Part shown: positions 25,154 through 33,037 of the stretch, piece after piece
Layout: every line of letters starts with the position of its first letter
How positions within the stretch are numbered: position 1 is the stretch's first letter
Assembly (NCBI RefSeq): GCF_026410195.1
Contig: NZ_JAPMLM010000068.1
Span: 687,001 to 751,000, forward strand
Reading direction: 5' to 3'
From: Xanthomarina sp. F2636L
GTDB taxonomy: Bacteria > Bacteroidota > Bacteroidia > Flavobacteriales > Flavobacteriaceae
Length of the DNA: 64,000 nt
Program-made: the position numbers and the translations under genes
Notes under the pieces: model-generated
The model's database searches: none
What the model was told of the DNA's origin: nothing
What the model saw: only the letters and a program-made list of their open reading frames with translations

Positions 25154-27006
25154 TTAATAAAATCTTTTGAAGTAATTAAACCTACTAATTTCCCCTTTTC
25201 CAAAACAGGTAAACAATTAATTTGATGACTTTTCATTAATATTTTTGCAGTTTCTAAAGCGTCATATTGAGAAATGGTAATCAGGTCTTTCGTCATGACT
25301 TCTTCAACTGAAATACCTTTATCTATAATTAGTTTTGAAAGTTCTTTAACATCGGTGTCAGTTATTAGTCCCACCAATTTTTTAGTCTCATCAATAACTG
25401 GCATATGCCTAATTTTCTTCCAAGTCATCATATTCTTAACCAATTGTAAACTATCGTCTTTATGAACAGAAAAAATATCTGTACTCATGGTGTGTTTTAC
25501 AAAAAAAGTACTTCTGTCCAGTTCAATTTCATTTTCTTTAATCATATTCCAAGATCCAATTGGATAGTTGTGCTCTTGTTTTTCATATAATTCTGAAGTT
25601 ATTATTTGAGCCGTTTCAAACTTACTTTTTGTTTTAGATAACTGTCTGTGATTTTTAATAAGCCATTGCGATCCATTATAAGATTTTACACGATTTTCAA
25701 TAATAGTTAGATACTTTTCAACATCAGCAGGATCTACCCCTACGCTATATAAGCCTTTATAGGCCATTGGTAATAAGTGGTCTAAAATTAATTGCTGACT
25801 GGACATATAATTACCATCCCAAAAAAATTGGGTTCCCATGCCATAACGAGCTGCGCTAAAAAAGTTAGATTTAACATCTTTAAAATCCCATTTCTCATGG
25901 ATATTTTCAAAATTTGCAGGTTTTCCATGCATAAGTCCAACCCAAAACATCATGTTTGCAATTTCGTCTGTAGTTGTTGGTCCTGAAGGAATGTATCTAT
26001 TTTCAATTCTTAAATGAGGTTTGCCTTCTCCAACACCATAACAGACTCTATTCCACCTATAAACGGTACCATTATGTAAACCCAAAGCTTTAAGTTTTGG
26101 TATTTCGCCACGTTCTATCATGTCGACACTATCTGTAATATACTCTGAAGTAACCAAACTTCTAAATCTAGAAATATTATCTCTAAAAATATCTGTAACG
26201 GTTCCTGTTTCCCAATTGTTTCCAAAGCTAACTCGCGACTGATTTTCATTCAGTAAAAAAGAATTTGCTCGGGTATCTACACTTTGTGTAAATAAAGCTA
26301 TTCGGGTTTCTGCCCACAATTCTTTTCCAAAAAGCATAGGAGAATTGGTACAAATACTCAATACAGGTCCTGCAATGGCTTGTGCCCAATTATAGCTATC
26401 TATAAACGTATCTGGATGAATTTGTAAATGCATTTGAAAACTGGTATTGCAACCTTCTAACATAACTGAATCATGTATTAAACTAAGTTCGTCAACACCT
26501 TTTATATGAATATGAAAATCTTGGTTCCTAGATTCCTTTACAGCATCGTTTAATACAAAATATCGCTGAATAGGAGTCATATTATCTACAGTAATATGTT
26601 TTAAAGATAGTGTAGGAAGTATTCCAGTTAATAAAATTTTAGAATCGTGCTTTTTTGCTACTTGTTTTGCTTTTTCTAAAAGTGTGGTTAGTTGATGTTC
26701 TAACTTGGAAAAACAATCACTTTTAAGTTCTACTGGATCTAAATTAATTTCTAAATTAAAGTTTCCTATTTCAGTAGTAAAATGGGCATCGTTGATATCT
26801 TCTAAAATATCAAGAGCATTATTGTTTGGAAAAAAAGCCTTATCCACAATAAAAAACTCTTGCTCTGCTCCTATTCTTAAGGGTTCTTTTTCAATTAAAT
26901 TGCCTTCAAGCATTAAATCTAAAGCTTCTAGATCGTTCATTAAATGATGAATATAATTTGCGTGTTCTTTTTTATTTTGAAGTTTTGTAACATGTAAATT
27001 TCCCAT
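25150..27006 (-). CDS. GCS2-type carboxylate-amine ligase fused to two CBS domains
   Basis: A 618-residue fusion. Residues about 30-470 form a glutamate-cysteine-ligase family 2 domain (IGAEQEFFIVD with the metal-binding glutamates, then TTEIGNFNLEINLDPVEL, FQMHLQIHPDTFIDSYN and LRIENRYIPSGP). Residues about 495-618 form a CBS pair, with MTKDLITISQYDALETAKIL and a repeat ending LVGLITSKDFIN; CBS pairs usually sense adenine nucleotides. Family members make gamma-glutamyl or related amide bonds using ATP, but this branch is not the classic GshA, so glutathione synthesis should not be assumed. First gene of an overlapping pair with the AstE/AspA-like hydrolase. Confidence 0.85.
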   Translation of the reverse strand: MGNLHVTKLQNKKEHANYIHHLMNDLEALDLMLEGNLIEKEPLRIGAEQEFFIVDKAFFPNNNALDILEDINDAHFTTEIGNFNLEINLDPVELKSDCFSKLEHQLTTLLEKAKQVAKKHDSKILLTGILPTLSLKHITVDNMTPIQRYFVLNDAVKESRNQDFHIHIKGVDELSLIHDSVMLEGCNTSFQMHLQIHPDTFIDSYNWAQAIAGPVLSICTNSPMLFGKELWAETRIALFTQSVDTRANSFLLNENQSRVSFGNNWETGTVTDIFRDNISRFRSLVTSEYITDSVDMIERGEIPKLKALGLHNGTVYRWNRVCYGVGEGKPHLRIENRYIPSGPTTTDEIANMMFWVGLMHGKPANFENIHEKWDFKDVKSNFFSAARYGMGTQFFWDGNYMSSQQLILDHLLPMAYKGLYSVGVDPADVEKYLTIIENRVKSYNGSQWLIKNHRQLSKTKSKFETAQIITSELYEKQEHNYPIGSWNMIKENEIELDRSTFFVKHTMSTDIFSVHKDDSLQLVKNMMTWKKIRHMPVIDETKKLVGLITDTDVKELSKLIIDKGISVEEVMTKDLITISQYDALETAKILMKSHQINCLPVLEKGKLVGLITSKDFIN

Positions 27007-27112
27007 CTTTAAAGTATATTGATTTTAAAGATTTAAGTTACAGGAAATCTGTAAAATAAAATATGACTTATATCATATTAAAAAAGGAGGCTTAAAGCTT
27101 ATTTGTATTTAT

Positions 27113-27120
27113 TACATTTG
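27113..27120 (+). promoter_or_regulatory. -7 promoter element TAnnTTTG before rnpA
   Basis: TACATTTG, 17 bases before ATG 27138. This supports the ATG over the TTG at 27126. Confidence 0.5.
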
Positions 27121-27137
27121 TTTTATTGTTAAAATTT

Positions 27138-27515
27138 ATGAACGCATCCTATCCAAAAAAAGAAAAGCTTAAAAGCGAAACCCTTATTTCGAAATTATTT
27201 CTAGAAGGAAAATCGGTTTCAGCTTATCCTTTAAGGATGATTTATCTTAAAACTAATTTTGATGAGACTGTCTTAGTAAAAGCTGGAGTCTCCGTTTCTA
27301 AACGAAATTTTAAAAAAGCTGTCGACAGAATTCGTATAAAACGTCTATTACGTGAAGCATATAGATTAAATAAAGCGTCTTACTTTAACAACTTAACAAC
27401 ACAATATGCGTTTATGATTTTGTACATTGGGAAAGAAAAACCAACTTTCGTTGAAGTTGAAGCTAAAATGAAACTATTACTTCAAAAATTTGTAGACAAA
27501 AGCACTAAAGAATAA
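27138..27515 (+). CDS. rnpA: Ribonuclease P protein component
   Basis: A 125-residue basic protein that binds RNase P RNA and aids 5-prime tRNA maturation. The family signature lies in GVSVSKRNFKKAVDRIRIKR and LLREAYRLNK. The start at 27138 (MNASYPKKEKL) matches the usual N-terminus KxERL; TTG 27126 would add four residues and sits only five bases after the -7 element. Unlike in many bacteria, rpmH is not adjacent. The S41 peptidase follows after seven bases in the same direction. Confidence 0.94.
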   Translation: MNASYPKKEKLKSETLISKLFLEGKSVSAYPLRMIYLKTNFDETVLVKAGVSVSKRNFKKAVDRIRIKRLLREAYRLNKASYFNNLTTQYAFMILYIGKEKPTFVEVEAKMKLLLQKFVDKSTKE

Positions 27516-27522
27516 ATTTCTT

Positions 27523-29160
27523 ATGAAGAACAGATTTAAGAGACTCATTGTCATTCCGGTATTTACTATTACTATCTTTTTTACAGGCTCTGCCTTTCAA
27601 AATGATTTCTTTGAAATTGCTAAGCAAATAGAGATTTTTACCACCTTATTCAAAGAAATTAATATGAATTATGTGGATGAAACCAATCCTGCCGATTTAA
27701 TGGATACGGCCATAAAAAGCATGCTAAAAGATTTAGATCCGTACACAAATTTCTATAACGAACAGGATGTTGAAGCAGAACGCATAAGGCGAACAGGAGA
27801 TTATACGGGAATTGGAGCTAAAGTTAGAACTCTACAAGACAGGTTGGTTATTGTAGAACCCTATAAAGAATATCCTGCAGATAAAGCTGGCTTAAAAGCT
27901 GGTGACGAAATTATTAAAGTGGGAGACCTGGTTATTTCTAACTATAAAGACGATGCAGGCGATTTACTTAAAGGCACACAAAACTCTTCTGTAGAAGTTA
28001 CCTATTTACGTCAAGGAAAAGAATATGAAGCAACTATAAAACGCTCTGAAATAGAAATTGATGCTGTGCCTCATTTTTCTATGATAGACGAAAAAACAGG
28101 CTATATTGTGTTAAGTACTTTTAATAATAAAGCCTCTTCGCAAACGGGTTATGCTCTAAAAGATTTAAAAGCTCAAGGTGCAGAACGTATTATTTTAGAC
28201 TTACGTAGTAATCCAGGTGGTTTGCTTCACGAAGCTGTAAATGTGGTCAATTTATTTGTGCCTAAAGGACAATTGGTAGTTACTACAAAATCGAAAGTAA
28301 AAAAGTATAATAGAACCTATTACACACAAAAAGATCCGTTAGACATAGAAATTCCGCTAGTGGTTTTAATTAACGGAAGTAGTGCCTCTGCCAGCGAAAT
28401 TGTTTCGGGTTCATTACAAGATTTAGATAGAGCTGTTATTCTCGGTTCTAGAAGTTTTGGTAAAGGGCTGGTGCAGCGACCTAAACCATTAACCTATGGC
28501 ACACAAATTAAAATTACCATTTCAAGATATTACACACCTTCTGGACGTTGCATTCAAGCTTTAGATTATCTAAATAGAGATGACGAAGGAAACGCTGTAA
28601 GAATTGATAGTAAAGAATATCATGAATTTAAAACTAAAAATGGTCGCCCTGTATTTGATGGAGGAGGTGTCCTTCCAGATGAAACCTTTGAAATATCTAA
28701 TAATTCAGCTATTACTGATGCCATTATAAACGATTATTTGATTTTCGATTACGCAACAGATTACTATTATAAGCATTCAGATTTAGATGAAATAGACGAT
28801 TTTAAATTAAAAGATTCAGATTTTAAAGACTTTAAAAACTATTTAAGCACCAATAACTTCTCGTTTATAACAGAAACCGAAAAATCTTTAAAAACTGTTT
28901 ACGACAATGCTATAAAAGAAGAATTAGACGATAATATAAAAGCAGATTATAACAACTTATTATCCAATTTACAAAACTCGAAAGAGTTGGCTATCAACGA
29001 AAATAAAGAACAGATTTTATCCTTATTAACAGACGAAATTGTAAAACGTTATGCGTATAGAGAAGGCTTGTATGATTATTATAAAACTCATAATTTAGAA
29101 ATTCAAAAAGCCACAAATATCCTCTCAAACCCTATAAAATATAAAGACTATTTAAGGTAA
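27523..29160 (+). CDS. S41 family carboxy-terminal processing peptidase with PDZ domain
   Basis: A 545-residue periplasmic CtpA/Prc-like serine peptidase with an N-terminal membrane or signal segment (IPVFTITIFFTGSAF). A PDZ domain occupies about residues 92-175 (YTGIGAKVR, GLKAGDEIIKVGD). The catalytic serine is in SASASEI at about 287-293 and the lysine is Lys314 in SRSFGKGLVQ. A C-terminal helical domain of about 150 residues follows, ending IKYKDYLR, as seen in Bacteroidota members. It probably degrades or trims envelope proteins. It shares a transcript with rnpA judging by spacing. Confidence 0.92.
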   Translation: MKNRFKRLIVIPVFTITIFFTGSAFQNDFFEIAKQIEIFTTLFKEINMNYVDETNPADLMDTAIKSMLKDLDPYTNFYNEQDVEAERIRRTGDYTGIGAKVRTLQDRLVIVEPYKEYPADKAGLKAGDEIIKVGDLVISNYKDDAGDLLKGTQNSSVEVTYLRQGKEYEATIKRSEIEIDAVPHFSMIDEKTGYIVLSTFNNKASSQTGYALKDLKAQGAERIILDLRSNPGGLLHEAVNVVNLFVPKGQLVVTTKSKVKKYNRTYYTQKDPLDIEIPLVVLINGSSASASEIVSGSLQDLDRAVILGSRSFGKGLVQRPKPLTYGTQIKITISRYYTPSGRCIQALDYLNRDDEGNAVRIDSKEYHEFKTKNGRPVFDGGGVLPDETFEISNNSAITDAIINDYLIFDYATDYYYKHSDLDEIDDFKLKDSDFKDFKNYLSTNNFSFITETEKSLKTVYDNAIKEELDDNIKADYNNLLSNLQNSKELAINENKEQILSLLTDEIVKRYAYREGLYDYYKTHNLEIQKATNILSNPIKYKDYLR

Positions 29161-29224
29161 TCTTAGTTCCATTGAAATATTCAATGTAAATACTTATATT
29201 TACTTGAAACTTCATGTGCCTCTT

Positions 29225-30073
29225 ATGAAAAAAATATTAGTATTAACATTATTATTTATTGGTTTTAGTGTCACTGCTCAAACAGAGCTAACACATGAGG
29301 TCTATTTTGAAACTGATGAATATGAAGTCCCTCCAACAGAGCATAATAGATTACTTATGTTTCTATCTGAAATTGAAGGACTTGACATAGAAAAAATATC
29401 TATTTACGGGTTTACAGACGATAGAGGAAGTGATTCTTACAATCTAGTGCTTTCTCAAGAGCGGGCCAATGCTATTAAAACCATTTTCTCCAATAACGAA
29501 TTCGATGAAACCATTATTACGAATGTAGATGGAAAAGGTAAAATTCTAGTTAAACTTATAAAAGAAGAAGATCTTAATAAAATAAGAGGCTTAAATAGAA
29601 AAGTTGAAATTATAGTCCAACCATACAATCCTCCAAGAGAACTTGTACAACCAAAAAAGAAGGATGTTGCCGAATCTTTACAAGACGAAAATTTAAAAGC
29701 TGGTGATAAAATTCTATTAAATAATATTTTATTTAAAACCGGTTATAGTGTCTTGCTACCTGAATCTAAAAAAACTTTGGAAGACATAGCAGATGTTTTG
29801 GTTGAAAGAAAAGATATCTACTTTACCATTCAAGGACATGTTTGCTGTACACAATACAGTAGAGATGCTATTGATAGAAAGACCAAACAACGAAATCTAT
29901 CTGTGGCTAGAGCTAAATATATTTACGATTACCTAGCCAAAAAAGGTGTGGATAAAAGACGTATGAAATATGTTGGAATGCGTAGAAAATTTCCTCTTGG
30001 TGGCGAACCTAAATTCGATAGACGTGTAGAAATTTTAATCACATATGTAGGAGAAACAAGACAAAGAAATTAG
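29225..30073 (+). CDS. Secreted protein with two tandem OmpA-like domains
   Basis: A 282-residue protein with signal peptide (MKKILVLTLLFIGFSVTAQ) and no barrel. Two OmpA_C-like peptidoglycan-binding units are visible. The first, about 22-130, has VYFETDEYEVPP, IYGFTDDRGSDSYNLVLSQERANAI and LNRKVEIIV. The second, about 155-282, has ILFKTGYSVLLPESKKTLEDIA, IQGHVCCTQYSRDAID, LSVARAKYIYDYL and FDRRVEILI. Each keeps the Asp and Arg that contact diaminopimelate in OmpA domains. I chose ATG 29225 since the signal peptide begins there. The ends of this gene and the convergent acetyltransferase overlap by four bases. Confidence 0.82.
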   Translation: MKKILVLTLLFIGFSVTAQTELTHEVYFETDEYEVPPTEHNRLLMFLSEIEGLDIEKISIYGFTDDRGSDSYNLVLSQERANAIKTIFSNNEFDETIITNVDGKGKILVKLIKEEDLNKIRGLNRKVEIIVQPYNPPRELVQPKKKDVAESLQDENLKAGDKILLNNILFKTGYSVLLPESKKTLEDIADVLVERKDIYFTIQGHVCCTQYSRDAIDRKTKQRNLSVARAKYIYDYLAKKGVDKRRMKYVGMRRKFPLGGEPKFDRRVEILITYVGETRQRN

Positions 30074-30513
30074 TTTTTTATCATAGCCATATGTGGAATA
30101 CCATCTTCTAAGTATTCTTGGCCAGTTTCTATAAAACCTAAATTATTATAAAACCTTTTTAAGTAACATTGCGCTGATATTTTAATGGTTGTTTCATTAA
30201 AATACGCTTTAATTGCATCAACAGATGCTTGCATAATATCATAACCATATTTATGTTGTCTTTCGTTTTCTGACACAACAACTCTTCCAATACTAGCTTC
30301 CTTAAAATAAAAGCCAGGTTTAAAAATACGTGTATATGCCACTAATTTATTGTCTTTAAAACCAAGAACATGAAGCGCTTTATTATCTTTTCCATCCACA
30401 TCCTGATAAGCACATTCTTGTTCAACTACAAAAACTTCTGCTCGTAATTGAAGCAGCTGATAGAGTTCTTGTTTGCTTAATTCCTCAAAAGATTTGGTTA
30501 TAATATGAAGCAT
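30070..30513 (-). CDS. GNAT family N-acetyltransferase, ElaA type
   Basis: A 147-residue GCN5-related acetyltransferase. The N-terminal LYQLLQLRAEVFVVEQECAYQD segment is characteristic of the ElaA branch, and IGRVVVSENERQHKYGYDIM provides the acetyl-CoA pyrophosphate-binding turn, although the usual Q/RxxGxG/A pattern reads RQHKYG here. Substrate is unknown for the family. Last gene of the leftward rpiB operon, one base after the preceding lipoprotein gene. Confidence 0.85.
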   Translation of the reverse strand: MLHIITKSFEELSKQELYQLLQLRAEVFVVEQECAYQDVDGKDNKALHVLGFKDNKLVAYTRIFKPGFYFKEASIGRVVVSENERQHKYGYDIMQASVDAIKAYFNETTIKISAQCYLKRFYNNLGFIETGQEYLEDGIPHMAMIKN

Positions 30514-30514
30514 C

Positions 30515-30907
30515 TTAAAAAGTTTTTCTGGTTATTGAAATCGTTTGGTTGGAATTCATATTAATTTCAAAATAATACAAACCATTAGTTACTTTAGTAT
30601 CTTCATTAAAATGAGAAGGTGAAAAAGAAAAATAAGCATCTGCTGTTTGAATTCTAATCTCAGCTTCAGAATAAATTTGATACATTTCTAAAAACTCAGA
30701 AAACTCGCCAGGTTCTAAAATTTGATAGACAAAGGTACTATTATCAGCAATAATTTCAGATCTAATAAATCTGAAATCTGTATTATTTTTAATACCAACT
30801 TCCAAATTTTTTGGAACAGGAACATTGTTTTCTATAATGTTATCTGTAACTTCTGAACAGGAAAAAACCAGTATTAAAGCAAGAAATAAGAATGTTTTAA
30901 ATTTCAT
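30515..30907 (-). CDS. Hypothetical lipoprotein
   Basis: A 130-residue protein with a clear lipobox (LILVFSCSE, Cys17). The mature part is beta-rich, with alternating polar and aromatic residues (DFRFIRSEIIADN, FVYQILEPGEFSEFLEMYQIYS, GLYYFEINMNSNQTISITRKTF), consistent with a small beta-sandwich. I do not recognise the family. It lies nine bases after the CDF transporter and one base before the acetyltransferase, so it belongs to the same transcript, but nothing indicates a shared function. Confidence 0.7.
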   Translation of the reverse strand: MKFKTFLFLALILVFSCSEVTDNIIENNVPVPKNLEVGIKNNTDFRFIRSEIIADNSTFVYQILEPGEFSEFLEMYQIYSEAEIRIQTADAYFSFSPSHFNEDTKVTNGLYYFEINMNSNQTISITRKTF

Positions 30908-30916
30908 AACGAGGTA

Positions 30917-31831
30917 TTAATCTTGAACAATAACTTCTTTTGGGTCTTCCTTTTTATATTCAGGTTGAATGGTTACATGATTGATATTAAACTCGTCGTG
31001 TAAGACTTGTTCAATCTCCAATAACAACTCATTAAACTCTTTAGTGCTAATATTTTCTTCTAAATCTAAATGTGCTTCTAGATGCAGCTCGTCATCACTT
31101 AAGTTCCAAATATGTACATGATGTATTTTTTTTACTTTTGGTAACTTATTAACAAGCCTAACCACCTCTTTAATATTTATATGATCTGGTGTAAACAACA
31201 TGAGCATTTTTGTAGAAGTTTTCAATAAATCCAGTCCTACATAAATCAGGTATAAAGCTATTAAAAAAGTTAAGAAACTATCTACCCAGAACATCTGGTA
31301 GTATTTCATGAGTAAACCTCCAATAAGCACAGCCACACTTGCTAACATATCTGTTAATAAATGGAGATAAGCAGAACGAATATTAATATTATTTTTTGAC
31401 TCTTTTTTTAGTAATAATACGCTAAAACCATTAGCAAAAATAGCAATTAAGGCTAACCAAATAACAAGATTAGATTCAATCTCTTGAGGATTTTTAAATC
31501 GTTTTACAGCCTCAATAATCAATAACACAGCTACAATTACCAAAGTAGCAGCATTTACAAAAGCGGCTAAAATTTCAGCACGTTTATAACCAAAAGTTCT
31601 ATTTATAGAGGCTTTTTGTTTAGATAATTTAGAAGCAATATAACTAACTATTAAAGTAATAACATCGCTAAAATTATGTAAGGCATCACTTAATAAAGCT
31701 AAACTTCCAGAGACTAATCCACCAATAATTTGTGCAGCCGTAATTAAAATGTTAAGAAAAATAGCTAGTAATAGCTTTCTATCTTTTATATCTTTATAAG
31801 ATTGTACATGATGGTGATGTGTCTGACTCAT
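30917..31831 (-). CDS. Cation diffusion facilitator family metal transporter
   Basis: A 304-residue CzcD/ZitB-like efflux protein for divalent metals, most likely zinc. It begins with a histidine-rich SQTHHHHVQ. Six membrane segments are visible; the metal site is in LLSDALHNFSDVI (HxxxD, segment II) and HLLTDMLASVAVL (segment V, with the Asp). The C-terminal cytoplasmic domain from about residue 210 has KKIHHVHIWNLSDDELHLEAHL, the metal-binding ferredoxin-like dimerisation fold. Its start codon directly abuts the rpiB stop. Confidence 0.92.
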   Translation of the reverse strand: MSQTHHHHVQSYKDIKDRKLLLAIFLNILITAAQIIGGLVSGSLALLSDALHNFSDVITLIVSYIASKLSKQKASINRTFGYKRAEILAAFVNAATLVIVAVLLIIEAVKRFKNPQEIESNLVIWLALIAIFANGFSVLLLKKESKNNINIRSAYLHLLTDMLASVAVLIGGLLMKYYQMFWVDSFLTFLIALYLIYVGLDLLKTSTKMLMLFTPDHINIKEVVRLVNKLPKVKKIHHVHIWNLSDDELHLEAHLDLEENISTKEFNELLLEIEQVLHDEFNINHVTIQPEYKKEDPKEVIVQD

Positions 31832-32266
31832 TTAACAGGACACAGGAATTTTATTCACCCTATTTTCATGTCGCCCTCCTTCAAATTCAGTTTCTAAAAA
31901 GGTATCGACCATTTCTAGTGCTTGCGGTAATGCAGTAAAACGTGCAGGAATACTCAATACATTGGCATTATTATGTTGTCTTGCAAGTGCTACAATTTCT
32001 TTGGTCCAGCATAAAGCAGAACGAACTCCCTGGTGCTTGTTAGCCGTCATATTTGCGCCATTTCCACTCCCACAAATAATAATACCTAAATCGGCTTTTT
32101 TAGTTTCAATATCTTTTGCAACTGGATGTACATAATCTGGATAATCCACACTCTCATTAGAATCTGTTCCATAATTTGTAACTGTAAAACCTTTAGCTTC
32201 TAAATGTTTAATTACAGTAAATTTGTATTCTGTTCCAGCATGATCGTTACCAATAGAAATTTTCAT
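31832..32266 (-). CDS. rpiB: Ribose 5-phosphate isomerase B
   Basis: A 144-residue enzyme interconverting ribulose 5-phosphate and ribose 5-phosphate. GNDHAG (6-11) carries the catalytic-base region, Cys65 in GIIICGSGNGANM is the catalytic cysteine with its phosphate-binding loop, and LCWTKEIVALARQHNNANVLSIPA follows. The length is normal. First gene of the four-gene leftward operon, next to the large AT-rich gap. I see no good TAnnTTTG upstream. Confidence 0.95.
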   Translation of the reverse strand: MKISIGNDHAGTEYKFTVIKHLEAKGFTVTNYGTDSNESVDYPDYVHPVAKDIETKKADLGIIICGSGNGANMTANKHQGVRSALCWTKEIVALARQHNNANVLSIPARFTALPQALEMVDTFLETEFEGGRHENRVNKIPVSC

Positions 32267-33037
32267 AAACTTATTTTTTAATTTATTTCCGACAGCTCGG
32301 AAAAATCATTTCTTTTAAGACTATAAAGTTACTAAATTTTAAAATGACATTTATTTCTTTAGTATATCTATAAACAGATTCTTTTTAATTTATTTATTCA
32401 ATTTGAAGAGCTATTTTTATATAAAATTTTATAATTAAGATACATTCAAAATTAATTCTTAGAATAAATAGTCTTTATAAATAACTATAATAAGCTAAGT
32501 AATTTATAATCATATCTATTAGATGTATTTCTATGAAGCCTTGTTAATAAAGGGATAGATTGTTAATAGCTTTATGAAATAAAACTCACAACCTGTTAAT
32601 AACTGTTTATAATTTTTTAAAAATAAAATATGGTTTATCCAGAAATTTTTCCAATCAAAAACTGACTTCTAATAACCTAAATATAACTCAGCTATTTTTG
32701 GACAACTTTTCAGCTATAAATTTAGTTTTATAAACACAGATTTTAGGAATACTTATAACAAGTTAACATATAAAAACAGTTATCAACAGTTGTTAATAGC
32801 TTTCAAAATTAACCTATAAATGAAGCTTTTAAATGTAAATCTATTGTTAACTACATATTAATAGAACGTCAATAAGCACATTTCAAAATAAAACTTAATA
32901 AAGTTATACCTGCTATTAACAAGCTATAATCATCATTAATATTTTTTTAAATTTTAAAAGAAAAAGATGATTATCTATATATATGTGGATAACTATTTTT
33001 TAAAAATTAAAATTTTAGTTTTGTAAAAAATAATACT
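32267..33037. other. Gene-free AT-rich region with DnaA boxes and repeats, replication-origin candidate
   Basis: No reading frame in these 771 bases looks like a gene. A perfect DnaA box (TGTGGATAA) is at 32984-32992; one-mismatch boxes are TTATCAACA at 32780-32788 and TTATCCAGA at 32635-32643. TTGTTAATAGC occurs at 32560-32570 and 32790-32800 and inverted at 32912-32922; the first two copies extend to the identical 14-mer TTGTTAATAGCTTT. TGTTAATAA occurs at 32542-32550 and 32594-32602. An extremely AT-rich tract around 32940-33015 could unwind. Gene orientation tends to diverge from here. The origin call is inference; the promoter of the next gene lies at its right end. Confidence 0.5.
33016..33023 (+). 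promoter_or_regulatory. -7 promoter element TAnnTTTG before the T9SS repeat protein
   Basis: TAGTTTTG, 14 bases before ATG 33038. The 13-mer TAGTTTTGTAAAA is shared with the rnr promoter at 34615. Confidence 0.5.

Noticed and set aside
27007-27112. Region between the GCS2-CBS gene and rnpA, examined for RNase P RNA or a riboswitch
   Set aside because: It is too short for rnpB and shows no paired structure beyond short AT-rich matches.
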